Shown: one piece after another, positions 1 to 11,518 of the stretch
How positions within the stretch are numbered: position 1 is the stretch's first letter
Layout of the letters: each line of letters opens with the position of its first letter
Source of the DNA: Paraphysomonas bandaiensis
Taxonomy: Eukaryota; Chrysophyceae
Direction of reading: 5' to 3'
Assembly (NCBI GenBank): GCA_965644295.1
Contig: CBFFRP010000319.1
Location: 62,001 to 126,000, forward strand
DNA: 64,000 nt
The notes under the pieces: generated by a model
The model's input: the letters and a program-made list of their open reading frames with translations, nothing else
Told to the model about the DNA's origin: nothing
Databases searched by the model: none
Translations under genes and position numbers: made by a program

Positions 1-203
1 ATACATAATTTTTTACATAGGTTTTTCACTATATATCACGGTATTGTGGTGTGGTATCATATGCCGAGAAGTATATATGGGGGATTATATCTATTCCTCA
101 TTAATCTATCGGGCCTGTGGTATAATGATAGTTATAGTTTAATATTTATCCCTTTCCACTTCCCTCAACTAACTATCTGTCTATACCACCCTCCACATCA
201 GCG
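1..203. other. AT-rich leader upstream of the phosphatase gene
   Basis: No coding potential seen. This stretch would hold the promoter and 5' UTR of the 5-phosphatase gene. No clear promoter element is recognised. Confidence 0.4.
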
Positions 204-3200
204 ATGGATTTAAATGATCCAGGTATATATACTGAACTTATAGATAGCATCGTCTTACTCTCTTTTATACATCTGTCGCTTAGTAGTCGATGAAAATTTA
301 TTTGGTCAACAAGCCAAACAGCTGATGAAGCAGCAGTGGGTCCGCAGACAGATGAAAAACTGGTAATCTTCCCTCTGTATCTGTCCTGTATGTTTAACTA
401 TACACATAGCAAGGACAACTACACGGACCCACAGCAGTATAAAGTGTTTTGTGGCACATGGAATGTCAATGGTCGGGCGCGATTGGATGCAGAAGGGATG
501 ACTGACTGGCTGATACCGAGTGACGGTATTGAGCATGATATTTATATCATAGGCTTCCAGGAGATTGTTGAGTTGACCCCTGTAAATGTGGCGACTGACA
601 TGATGGGCCCCCAACGGACCCAATTTTGGTTAGATAATATTGCAGAATGTTTTTCTAAGAATGCCACAGCGCGATATGTTAACATAGGGGTTAAGAATTT
701 GGTGGGAATATTGCTCTGTGTTTATGTGAAAACCTCTCTTGTCACCGTAGTAAGTGACCTACGGTGGACAACTACATGTGTGGGTGTTATGGGTGTGATG
801 GGAAACAAGGGTGCAGTGGTGACACGCTTTAATGTTCACAGCACACCAGTGTGTATAGTATGTGCTCACTTGGCCGCCTCGAGAGACAATGTCCAGGGGC
901 GAAACAGCGACTACAGAAACATAATGGACCGAACTGTACTTGTACCTGAGAAGTATACGATGGAAGCTGCATCCATTGGCAAATCGGTGATGATGCAAAG
1001 CACTTGGGATGGCATTGATGACTCTCTTTTTGGAATATCTGACCACGATATCATATTCTGGATAGGAGATTTCAACTACCGAATCGATGTTTCGTTGTCT
1101 TTGGAAGACATTATGGCACTGCTACAGAAAGAAAACCTCATGGCACTGCGCAAGAAAGATCAACTGAACATGGAGCGAGAGGCCGGAAATGTCTTCCAAG
1201 GGTTTGAAGAGGGTCCACTAACGTTTCAGCCGACATACAAGTTTCAGCCAGGCACGGATGTGTATGAAACTCGACCAGAGAAGAAGTTGCGTCCTCCGGC
1301 ATGGTGCGACAGGATCCTATGGAAGGAGAGAGTCATCCCTGGATCAGAGAGCAAGGGTATTATACGGCTTTTGAATTACCGCATATCTCGCTTGAGACCA
1401 TCGGATCACAAACCGGTCAGTGCATCATTTGAAATAGTGACTCGGGTTGTCGACACCGTCAGAGAGAAAGCAGAGTACATGAAACTCATGCGAAAGCTAG
1501 ACAGAATGGAGAACGCAATACAGCCGAAGGTAGAGGTGGGGCCCCAGTTGGACATCATCATTCCACCTGTTCGATTCCAGGTAAATTGATACTTAAACAC
1601 CAGTGTGATGTATACTGTCTTACCTTTATCATTTATGGGAGTTATTTATGTTTTTTATTGCTCTATGTCATCCATTAATAGGACCGGAGGCAAAGCGAAT
1701 TTTATATTACTAATATCGGGACATCTCTTGCGAATTGGCGATTTGTGCCAAAGAATGAGGATGTACAGCTGAGCGCTCAGTGGTTACACGTGGAGCCGAA
1801 TATGGGAATAATTGCCCCTGGAGAGGTCAGTAACATTTCGTGTGTGTTGGGGTGCCTTACACCTGGTTTATGAAGCAAGCGAAAGTTGTGGTTGAGGTAT
1901 TTGTCGATTACCGGTCTCTAGATCGTGTATCGGCCGCTCTTGGTCCGGACTTTATCGTATCCAAAAAAAAAAGTGGTGACGTAAGTGGTTTTACATGTGT
2001 ATCTATGTGTACAGTTTGTATGCGAAATGCGAGTGGTAATTGCGTTCCTTACATTTTGATAATTGTGCCAGGACCCTGCTGATGACAGTCAAATTCAGCA
2101 TCCGAATCAACCGAACGACACTCTTCTAAGTGGGGGAGATTCGGAGCTGAATAACAACTCTGTTTCTCCATGTGCCGGCGATGTGGTGGAAACGTTAATA
2201 TCAACGGAGAATATGGAGATTCAAGAAACTACGCGAACTGAGGAAGCTGATGTATTTAACAGCAATGGAGTTACTAATATTCCACCACCACTTCCAGCAC
2301 CCATACTGAGCACAGGTACTGCAACGGTAAACCTTCTGGAGGACAGTGTGCTTGAGTTTGAGAGATCTCCGACAACTTCTCCGACTCCAGCTGTTGTACC
2401 CATAGATCAAGATATTGTGAGCAATATACAGGAGATGGAGGAGTGTGATGACGACGATGTGGAGCAGGACGTATATAATGAGAACATAGCTGTAACGTCT
2501 ATTCCTCTTCATGATTTCCTCATTCTCCGCATTGAAAATGGTCGGGACTATTTTCTGTCCGTTTCTACTGAATTCAGTCCCACAGCAGAAGGTGGTTTCT
2601 ATTAATGCTATATATCCGCTCTGATAAGTGTTAATGAGTCATGTTGCTGTGATTTTGTAATTCGTGAGAATTTGAATATGGGGACTTTATTGTAGTAATT
2701 TAATTTGCGCAGATGTGACGACTATGCAACTGCAGCAGGCTCAACTGGAGGCGATCTCGAATATGAATGCAATTCGATTGTCCCCTGCCCATGATGACCC
2801 ACACCACCGACTCTCAGATGAATCAGGGGTGAGAATTCGATATTTTGGAGATTTTAGTTATGGTGTATTTCATTATTGGTGGATTGATTAATTACAAATG
2901 CAAATGAATAAATCATGTTACGCAACATATCATTCGCTAATTAAGCCGATTCCATGCATGTAGTCGGACCATTCCTCGTCCAGAGGTAGACTGAGGACTT
3001 CTTCTGGAGCAACTTTCGCCAAGCTGCAAGCAGAGCATATGATGAGTAAAATCAGACACACAGTCGAAGAAGGTCGGAAATCGATGGACGGTAAAACCGG
3101 AAACCCGAGAATGAGGGAAAAATGGAAAAGCGTGAAAGAGAAAGCCAACGAAAAGGCTAAGGCGGGTGCATGACAGCATCACTTGCACATATGTGTAATT

Positions 3201-3416
3201 GTGTTTTTATCATCAGGCGGTTGCAGCTAAGCTAAGGGACCGTAATTCACTCCCAAACGTAAGTGTGAATGTAAAGGGCAGTGTGTGAAATAATAGGCGT
3301 TGCAGCAAGGAAGCAGCCCAATGGTGCCGACAGAGAGTGAGGGCAAGGTGGACTCTAGACGTCGGCACTCAGTTAGAATCAGCCGGTCACATGGAAATGA
3401 CCCGAGTGCTTTGTAG
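204..3416 (+). CDS. OCRL/INPP5B-like inositol polyphosphate 5-phosphatase
   Basis: Nine exons give one continuous frame: 204-222, 322-1580, 1682-1825, 1876-1980, 2072-2591, 2713-2828, 2964-3165, 3227-3258 and 3306-3416 (835 aa). The start is the ATG at 204 because its 19-nt exon joins in phase to the acceptor at 321. The catalytic domain carries the family motifs GTWNVNGR, FQEIVEL, GNKGAVV, WIGDFNYRID, PPAWCDRILW and SDHKPV, so it should remove the 5-phosphate from PI(4,5)P2-type lipids on endocytic or Golgi membranes. It is followed by an ASH domain that begins FYITNIGTSLANWRF and resumes at FLILRIENGRDYFLSVS, the part that in human OCRL contains RGKDYFL. An acidic S/T-rich insertion of roughly 150 residues separates the two halves. 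The C-terminus is a short basic helix rich in Lys and Arg. No RhoGAP or PH domain is present, unlike animal OCRL. The junction at 3165/3227 is the least certain. Confidence 0.88.
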
Positions 3417-4057
3417 TGCGGAGAGGCTCGGCCTAAACAGTCGCTGCTCCACGTATTAACATGTGGTGAGTTGTCATTGTATGAGGGTGTACGGTGTAGT
3501 TGTATAATTTTTTGTACTTTATCGGTTGTAATTTAGTATTAGTACAGTAGAATAAGCATATTGGAAGATACTACTAGAATTGTTGCTCTGTCTTAGTGTA
3601 CATTTACGCACTTGATGCAGCCGAGGATTGTGCTGTTGACAACCATGTATCTTATAGTTGTTCGTATAGTGTACTCAAACTCAAACTACAATAGATCATA
3701 TCTACTCTTCTTTGTATTAGCTTGCAAGTATAGTAGCATTATGGCATTTGTATGAAAATATCTTATATCGCTGTAGTGTAATGCAATATCCATATTTACA
3801 GTACATATATATAGGATGCAACCCTCATCGGCAACTCTACTATTACAGTACAAGCAAAACGCTATAAAATAGGGTTGACAAATTCTAGAATCGGTGACAA
3901 TACCAAAAACATAATAAAACACTTCAGTAATGCTAAAAATAGGCAAAAATCTGTATCTCCTGGAGATGCAATACTTTGTGTACAGTTGGCAACACATCTA
4001 CCGTTAACTAAACCATATTACCCTGAACGAAATAAGTTATAGGAACAACCAGTGGTG
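3417..4057. other. Convergent intergenic region
   Basis: This lies between the 3' ends of the phosphatase and bHLH-PAS genes. It is AT-rich with no supported gene. Short open frames on the minus strand have no recognisable family features. Confidence 0.4.
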
Positions 4058-5205
4058 CTACACGGAGAAATCGCTGCCTGTACAAGCACTTGCGGGGCTT
4101 ACGGACATATGAAAATGCCTTCGCTGCTCTGCGGTATCACCAAATATAAGCCACAAGGACACAAAACAGAGTTCCTCCCGATCCTTAAATAAGCATGGAC
4201 TCCAGAATATCTGCACCGCCTGATCCATGTGGATCATATTGTTCCATATCTTAAGAGATGCGAAGTTTAAGACAGAGACACCTCGGGATTCCATATCTTC
4301 ACTACACGAAACACACACATATTACCTAAACTCTACATCCATGCGTGTACCACAGGCAAAAAATACCACCAAATGACATTGATAAGCAAATGCATATTTT
4401 GTACACGTACCGCGTGAAGCCTGTCAACTGCAGAAAAGCACCATTGTAGTCAGTAATAAAACCATTTAGGTCCACCAGAACCATGGCTACACCGGCGTGT
4501 GTAAACAAACGAGTAGTAGAAATGGGAAGACCGTCCTCACTTGGCCCGATACGAACATATCCCTGCCCCTTTATAACGCATTAGAAAGAAAAAAACACGG
4601 TCATAAGTAGTGTACCCCATGCTCCACCGCTCCTCCCTCGCCCATTCTACAGCAGATAATACTTCAAAGACAATATTCAGAAGAAGGGATTTACCTGTCG
4701 AAACTATTCTCACTAGCGACCGATACCTGTATTCGTGCGATTCGAGTTTCAATCACATGAAGAACTTCTCTCAATTGTAGAATATAACCATGAGCGCTGC
4801 GAAATAGAATTTACTAGCTGTAGGAACTAGAATGATTGCAAGTATATGTATAGCCTACTTTTTCAATATAGATAATTTGTCTTTTCTGGTCGGAATATTC
4901 GCCATCTGAAGAGTCTCTTAGTCCCACACAGCACAACTCCATAAATAATACCAACCTGAAGAATATTGCGGAGAGAAACAAAGTATTCGTTTGTCCTGCG
5001 CGTTCTGGAGGTATGGATCAATAACAACGTCAAATAAACATACACTCATACCTCTCTCTTTCCATTTCATTTAATCGATCCCTCTCCGCACGTGATAGTA
5101 CCCTATGTTGGGATGACAATTATTCCCTCCATAATAAAATATAATTATATACTGACGTATCTGAGGAACGGGACTGATGGTACATTTCTTGATCGCAACT
5201 GGCAT
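4058..5205 (-). CDS. bHLH-PAS protein, probable transcription factor
   Basis: Seven small exons join without frame breaks: 5205-5153, 5102-5052, 5004-4956, 4905-4859, 4796-4727, 4562-4411 and 4301-4058 (221 aa). The N-terminal third is a basic helix-loop-helix: basic region and helix 1 ERERTRRTNEYFVSLRNIL, loop MANIPTRKDK, helix 2 LSILKNAHGYILQLREVL. A PAS fold follows, seen in THAGVAMVLVDLNGFITDYN, AFLQLTGFTREDME and the later part of the domain. Basic residues and the E-R-x-R-R pattern suggest E-box-type DNA binding as a dimer, with PAS for dimerisation or sensing. The protein is compact: one PAS, no long activation domain. In stramenopiles bHLH-PAS proteins are known, for example diatom RITMO1; orthology is not claimed. 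The start at 5205 is chosen because its exon is in phase, but upstream exons cannot be excluded. Confidence 0.8.
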
Positions 5206-5520
5206 GGAGTGTAGGCAACATATTGCATAAAACAGCAGTTATACATTAAACAATCCAGTAACTCTTCAATAAGTGTCTATAAGTAAGCAGAGAGACAATA
5301 CATCTGCACGAGTACTGTACTGCTTTCTCCCCACTCGTGTCTTCTGCAAACACATCTAGACACCAACCGAAAGAAAAACAGATCCAGTTTCAGTTCCAGG
5401 AAAGATACCGACCAATAGATCCACCGGTCCGGTCCATATGTATGGGGATACTGGTATACATATGCAGATAGATATTGTATACTGAGTATTAAAATACTGG
5501 GAAGTGTATGCGCAGTACTA
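5206..5520. other. AT-rich intergenic region before the minisatellite
   Basis: Presumed promoter side of the bHLH-PAS gene. No gene is supported. Confidence 0.35.
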
Positions 5521-5720
5521 CAGTGTAGATCATATGGTGTTAAACACATATAGGGAACTACAGTGTAGATCATATGGTGTTAAACACATATAGGGAACTA
5601 CAGTGTAGATCATATGGTGTTAAACACATATAGGGAACTACAGTGTAGATCATATGGTGTTAAACACATATAGGGAACTACAGTGTAGATCATATGGTGT
5701 TAAACACATATAGGGAACTA
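5521..5720. repeat. 40-bp minisatellite, five perfect copies
   Basis: Five tandem units of exactly 40 bp begin at 5521, 5561, 5601, 5641 and 5681. Each starts CAGTGTAGATCATATGGTGT and ends TATAGGGAACTA. A degenerate partial unit follows to about 5745. The identity between copies implies recent expansion or homogenisation. There are no spacers, so it is not a CRISPR array. It lies between the bHLH-PAS gene and the tRNA. Confidence 0.97.
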
Positions 5721-5745
5721 CAGGAACTACAGTGTGGATCACATG

Positions 5746-6364
5746 TTACGGTTACGGCTGAAGGTTCAAAAATCATATGTTTTCCTCAACTCATAACTAG
5801 TAGTCAGTAAACTGACACCAAAGTGCACCAAACACAGAGAATATCATCCAATGAATCATACACATATATAATCTTACACTACGTGCAAGTATATGCGTGC
5901 CTGTCTTGCATATATATATATATAGTAGCAGCCGTACACGTTACAAAACCACCAGCATAAACTGTTAATGCACATATCTCTACGTTCATGCACGAAGCAA
6001 TCCAAGCCAGCACTATCTGTTAAGGGTGTACCTAGATATGTTCTCAACATACTACGATGTTCTCCTACACGTGCTACACGGTTGTGTTCTCCTACACTGC
6101 AATGTATCCTGTAAACATAAGATCATATATGATACATAAGCACCCGTATTATGATATCAAAAAAAAAACATGAAAAAGTACCTTTTATATGTAATTCCAT
6201 AACTTTTTAATTTCAGCAATCGAAATACTGTGATTTTAACACGAAATAGCCCCTTAAATGCTGAACATTTCGTGCTATTGGATTTTATATGGTGTTGTGA
6301 GATAAAGGGCGAATTCCCTCCTCCCGTATTGGCATATCCTAAAAAATGAAAAAAAAGAAGTGGT
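5746..6364. other. AT-rich intergenic region
   Basis: No gene supported. At about 6225-6260 there is a word (GTGATTTTAACACGAAATAG) whose reverse complement recurs in slightly altered form near 47630-47660, so it may belong to a dispersed repeat. The T-run 3' of the tRNA on the minus strand (around 6340-6355) is the probable Pol III terminator. Confidence 0.4.
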
Positions 6365-6464
6365 GCGGGTTGTGAGGCTCGAACTCACGACCTCCGGATA
6401 GCTTATCGTCGTATTGATGATTTGATTATGAGACCGACGCTCTAGCCAACTGAGCTAAACCCGC
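6365..6464 (-). tRNA. tRNA-Met(CAT), elongator type, with a 27-nt intron
   Basis: On the minus strand the acceptor arms GCGGGTT/AACCCGC pair perfectly. The D arm (GCTC/GAGC) and T arm (GTGAG/CTCAC around TTCGAGC) are intact. The anticodon loop is CTCATAA, giving CAT. An intron at 6400-6426 follows position 37, the canonical site, and leaves a mature tRNA of 73 nt. The A box (TAGCTCAGTTGG) and B box (GTTCGAGCC) are visible, and T-rich sequence follows. An intron in elongator tRNA-Met is also typical of plant nuclear genomes. Confidence 0.95.
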
Positions 6465-6648
6465 TACCGTTGATGATAAGGGCTTTTATTATGTAATATA
6501 TAAATACTGTTTAGATTAGAATACAGTGGATTTGTTAGTGGTGTGTTGCACTGATGCCTTCAACTGTGCTGGTGTGATGGATGGATTGCTGCATGCATAT
6601 TCATAGTAGCATATAACTAAGACTTGCATATAATTGCAAAACTTTACA

Positions 6649-7748
6649 ATGGGTGTGTTGTTATTTGTTGCTATTGTGGCTCTGATAATATATGGGCTGA
6701 TAAAGTTTGCCAGAAGAACAGGCGAGGATCAGCCTGTGGAAGGTGCATGTTTTGTAACTGGTTGTGACTCTGGGATGGGAGAGACGACAGCTTTTCATCT
6801 CGCAAAGACTGGATATCATGGTGAGATGTATAAGTTTATTGCTGCATTAGCGTTCTTAAAATCTGTCTTGTAGTGTTCGCTGGCTGTTATCTGACAGAGT
6901 CTTTCAAGAAGTATGAATCAATCAAGAATATTACTCCAATTCAAATTGATGTTGCAAACGAAGATAGTGTTGCTAAAGCTGCTTCAGAGGTTGAAGATAT
7001 CATTAAAAAATCTAAGGGTTCTATTAAAGGGCTATATGGTGTGCTTCAATGCGCTGGAATCGCATACACAGGTAGGCAATAGTTCTGCAATATGTTCGTC
7101 ACCTGAAGTTATTGCTCTACAGCCCCTTTCGAGTATATCCCCATGAGTGCATTCAAGCGTCAGATTGATGTTAATTATTATGGCTACGTATATGTCACGA
7201 AGGCATTTCTCCCCATTGTTAAGGCCAGCGTTCTTGAACCGGGTTCTCGTCGTGGCAGGTTCGCGTTCGTGTCCAGTGGCCCCCTTCCTGGCCCGGGAGT
7301 ACCCTTCATCACGTCTTACCTCGGGGCAAAGTGGGCAGGAGAGGCTCTTTGTCAAGGCCTGCGCATGGAAATGCGGCTACGACAGATTCCGATAGATTGT
7401 GTAATGGTTTCTCCAGGCATCGTAAAGCCTACCCGTTTGGCAGAAGAAGGGGATGCATTGCTACAGAAAACCTTCGAACAGATGCCCCCACAAGCAAGTG
7501 AAGAGTATCGAGAAATGGTGGAGGCTTTCCGCAAGTTTCAGGTGGAGGAACCGGGTACACATGTGAGTGTAGTGGGGCAACAAATGGAGAAGATTATGAA
7601 ACACGGCAAGCCCTGGATGCGGTACTTTGTGGGATATGATGCAGTGGCCTCGGTGCTTGTAGGAATTCTTCCCACAGGCCTTCGGGAGCACCTTCTTCGC
7701 AACACATTAATGATGCACTATAAGAAATGCCCTAAAGTTTTCTTTTAA
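6649..7748 (+). CDS. Membrane-anchored short-chain dehydrogenase/reductase (SDR9C-like)
   Basis: Three exons, 6649-6820, 6874-7071 and 7123-7748, encode 331 aa. Residues 1-22 form a single membrane anchor (LLFVAIVALIIYGLI). The Rossmann fold begins with TGCDSGMGETTA, the cofactor loop TGxxxGxG. QCAGIAYTG replaces the usual NNAG motif, and S-S-G is followed by the catalytic YLGAK (Y-x-x-x-K). The TGCDSG start and overall plan resemble retinol/17-beta-hydroxysteroid dehydrogenases of the SDR9C group, so it probably oxidises or reduces a lipid or sterol alcohol at the ER; the substrate is not knowable here. The ATG at 6649 is the first in frame and gives the anchor at once. Introns are only about 50 bp. 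Confidence 0.87.
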
Positions 7749-8284
7749 TCATTCGGAAACTAGTTGTGTGCTTCAAAGGTGTTAAGTAAGGCTATCCCTG
7801 AAGCGAAACTTGTTTTATGAATATTAGAAGATGATATACTACGTATCTTTCTTGCGTAAGAATATATGAAATATGCTAAATGGATGTTCTGTATTTTACA
7901 GTTGTGAAACAGCAATGATACTGCCAACTCGCCTGCCCATACTTTACTAGTTCATGTAGTTTAAACCAAGAGTATTCATAGAAAATGCAATTATGGCGGA
8001 GTCAAATATTCTTCCCAGCATACTTGTGTTTAGCGCCAATTAGTTCAAGTTTCTAAATCACCATAGCGAACTCTGGTCCTCTATGAACCTGTAAAACCCA
8101 CATTACTGTGCAGCTTCTAATGTATTGACTGTTCCTTTGGAGCTCTCACTGAAGTACTTGATTAAACTTGGTTCGTTGCTCACAATTTACTTTAATAAAA
8201 AATTATAATTGTCATTTCTAACCCCAAACATCTGTAATCTGTATTGAACGTCTTATAATCAGCAATAGGCTTTTAAGAGTCATT

Positions 8285-8975
8285 GCTTAACTCTGATATC
8301 CTACTATTTAACCTTACGAAAGCTGCCTGTGCGCACCGCAAGCACCACGATAGCACACTTTTGCTTTATCACTCAAAGCAAACGAAGTGAGCCGTCAAGT
8401 TATGACACAATTGGTTGATTTACTAAGTTAACTGGACGTGTATTCACTCATTAATCAATTTAAGATAAGAGAAGATTTTAATAAATATAATAAGCAATAT
8501 ATATCATGTTATCTTTCTACTACCACTCATTCCTCATACGATCGTATATGGTCGCCGCCCTTCATGAACACTTATTTCAGTTTCACTACTATATAAACAT
8601 CGTTATGATATCACTTCTCATAATACAGCTCATCACTACTGTATTCTTCGACTAACGGTCATAATTCCAATACCTTAGAATTACAGCTTTTAGTTGCTCA
8701 AACAGCAGAACTCAACATGAGCAAATTGATATACCTGACATCTGCTGACATCAGGATTTAGAGCACTTAAGGTGAGTATCTCGAATGCTTGACTTCATCA
8801 AGCAGCGCAATACCCCGGATGCCTGTTTATTCATCCAGCCACACAACTAACACTTATTTGTGTCCCTTGTACCACACAAGCATTTGGCCATGTGTGCGCA
8901 GAACAATATCTGCTGACGTTAGTTTCCCGGAGAAATATCTCCAGTACTTATCCCCAGAACACCACGAAAAGGTGC
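8285..8975 (-). repeat. Dispersed repeat R1, copy a (reverse, interrupted)
   Basis: Blocks shared with other copies: the hairpin block at 8317-8363 (CGAAAG...CTTTTG), the segment at 8750-8885 with CGGATGCCTGTTTATTC, and the distal block at 8918-8960 (GTTAGTTTCCCGGAGAAATA). About 350 bp between the hairpin and the middle block is absent from the other clear copies, though part of it recurs near 45320-45450. It has no coding capacity, so it is probably a non-autonomous element of unknown class. Confidence 0.7.
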
Positions 8976-10774
8976 AAATCTGACTTTATTGAGAGGCCTA
9001 ACATCTGCGTAACCTGCTAAATCGGACATTGATATATATCTTTTATATTAACATACATTTGCAACTGGATTAGTTCCTTTGTGACTATATTCTGCCTTCA
9101 CAATTAGGAGTAAGCTTCATTTATTGTTAGCATACTCTTAACCATTGTAACTGGCAGTTTTAGACATACATACAGAAGAACTTATAGCATAGATTTTTTG
9201 AAAACACTCAGACTCAGGTATCTATCCAAAGTTAAAGTTGAGCAATTAAACTAGTTAATGGTGTTTGAGTTGTAACAAATAAAGCAGTTAAGCACACGGT
9301 ATTATATAATATGCGTTCAATTATGAAGTGCTATGAAATATGTTGAATATATTAAAATATAGTGACTGTCAGAGATTGGAAATTATTGATTGGCTGTATT
9401 GAAGTTAAAATGAATAATGAGAAACATTTATCATCATTTTAATTGATTGAAAGTTGTGGGTAACGGCTAAAACCTAATAGTTCATTTTTTGCTTTCTTCA
9501 AGGGTCGAAATCTTAATTTCTATGATCATGATAGCAATTGACATGAAGGCACTTCTATGTTTGATCTGTTTGGTGGAGCAGGAAACAATATGTTGCAATA
9601 CTGTTGTTAGATAGCGTCTCACCAAATATATTGATTGAGTTTTTAAGCCGACTCAACCATATACCTATTCCAATAGTAATATTGTTGTTCAGTAATTTAA
9701 CACTTGCGTAGATTCCATTTTTAGTACTAGAAGACTACCTACTACTTAGCTAGTAACAATTTCCCTCATACTCATTCTATGAGCCACCATTGAAGATCCG
9801 GTGACAAGTGTCGATTAGCTTTAAGAAACGACATCATAATATGAATGTCTACTTTTGCGCAGCACTGGCATAATACGTCTAGCTGTGCTGAACAGGCGTT
9901 CACATATATTGGAAGAGTACATTTCTCAAGTCGTCTACAAGGGTGGTGACATCGGAATTCTGTCGAGCAGTAGGAATCATAATAGTCACGGCATCCGAAA
10001 AGCATGTGATTCTTGATATAGGATCCTTTATACACACAACCACTAATTAAGAAGTGCCTGAAAGATAGAGGACCATCGCGTGACATTAAACCTTTCTGGT
10101 AGCAGACAGGTTTGGCCACGTAGCAAGGAAGCATTCTTAATCTGCTTTAACTTTTCACCATTACTAGCTGGTCTACTTGTCGAATGCGAGGTCTACTGCC
10201 TTCTTCATGTTTTGTCTCATCATCTCCTTTCTTGTTTTTCTTATCTTTGGTATCAATTAACAGGAACAATATATTGATGGATATTTTGGCCGATCCATCA
10301 ATGAACATTGCTCCCTAGCCCTGATTTAGAATAGTAAACTAGACAAAGAAGAGTAAGGTAGGGAAATTGCAATGGCCATGAATATCTAAGTAGATATTAC
10401 CGCTCATAATAGATAGCGTGGTGCTCCCTTAATTACTAATTTAGTTAGATAACAGATTACGAATCATATCTACTTCTCACTCTCCACTGGCACATCAGCA
10501 TCTTCTTTCAGGGCTTTTTGGAGGGTATAAGCATTCCACAACATGAAACGTCACTAAGGTGTAGCTAGTAATATAAAAAACATATATATCCCATTTGGTT
10601 CTTGTGAAGAAATCAGTAAATAAAGCATCGGTAGACAGTTCTTCAAATTAAATATTATATCAATGACCTCGAGAATAGAGAAGTAAGTGGGTAGAAATGC
10701 GAACAATTGTACGACCCTAGAACAGAGAACAGTGTTCCCGAAAATGTTCCCATTTACCTCCCCCGTTGTATAGG

Positions 10775-11110
10775 TCTACTAGAGAACAACGTCTTTGGGC
10801 CTTGACGAATAAACAGGGATACTGGAATTGTCTCACCTCAATGGTAACCGGGGTATTGAGCTGCCTGATGAAGTAAGTCAAACATCCGGGATATTCACCA
10901 TAAGGACTCAAAAATCCTGATGTCAGCAGATGTCTGTTATATCAACGGTCTGCTTGCTCACGGCGTTTGTTTTAAGTGATAGAGCGGAGGTGGTTGCACC
11001 TGCTTGGTGCTTGCGGCGACGCACAAGCAGCCTCCGTAGCGTTAAATAGTAGGATAATAGAGTTTGTACTAGTTAGTTACAGGTAGAGGTCTAACTAGTT
11101 TGTTTAGCAT
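10775..11110 (+). repeat. Dispersed repeat R1, copy b
   Basis: Shares with the copies at 29.9 and 38.6 kb the words GTCTTTGGGCCTTGACGAAT, GGTAACCGGGGTATTG, AAGGACTCAAAAATCCTGA and the hairpin core. In this copy the hairpin base is CGGAGG (10985-10990) paired with CCTCCG (11031-11036), over an inner stem CTGCTTG (11000-11006)/CAAGCAG (11024-11030). Confidence 0.85.
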
Positions 11111-11518
11111 TCATCTAGCTACTAAGTTGGTGCAAGTTTTAGACGTCTATCTAGCTTTCTTCTAGCTACTATAAAATAATAAGGCTTTCAATATATTATA
11201 GAGAGCCACAAGAGAGTATGGTGATGAAATTACACATTATATATATCGAATACGACGTATATATATAACTTGCAGACTTGCAGTCCAGTAAACTATTGAT
11301 CACTTCAATGTTGTGATTCTAGCTATTAAGTGGTATGCTACTTCAGAATGGCTTGGAAGAAATTATCAGCAACTATAATGAGTAATTCAAAGTGTCATTA
11401 ATAGACAAGCACTGCTCTTGCGATTTAAAACAGACGTGGATAGCAAGTACAACGCATACTACAAATATTTTACCATAATGGTGTATTCAAGATTTGTATT
11501 CTGCATGTAACCACGAGC

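Larger units (their letters stand above)
7749..11518. other. Repeat-bearing intergenic region
   Basis: There are 3.8 kb without a supportable gene. It holds two copies of the dispersed R1 family, one in each orientation (separate entries). The remaining open frames, for example near 9772-10134 and 10080-10277, lack codon or domain support and contain no recognisable motif. Confidence 0.5.

Noticed and set aside
306-2512. Minus-strand frames opposite the phosphatase gene
   Set aside because: Shadows of the well-supported plus-strand exons.
5521-5720. Possible CRISPR-like array
   Set aside because: Units are directly adjacent 40-bp copies without unique spacers, in a eukaryotic setting. It is a minisatellite.
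9772-10277. Two overlapping open frames on opposite strands as a gene
   Set aside because: No recognisable motif, no splice partners and AT-rich codon use. They lie between R1 copies.
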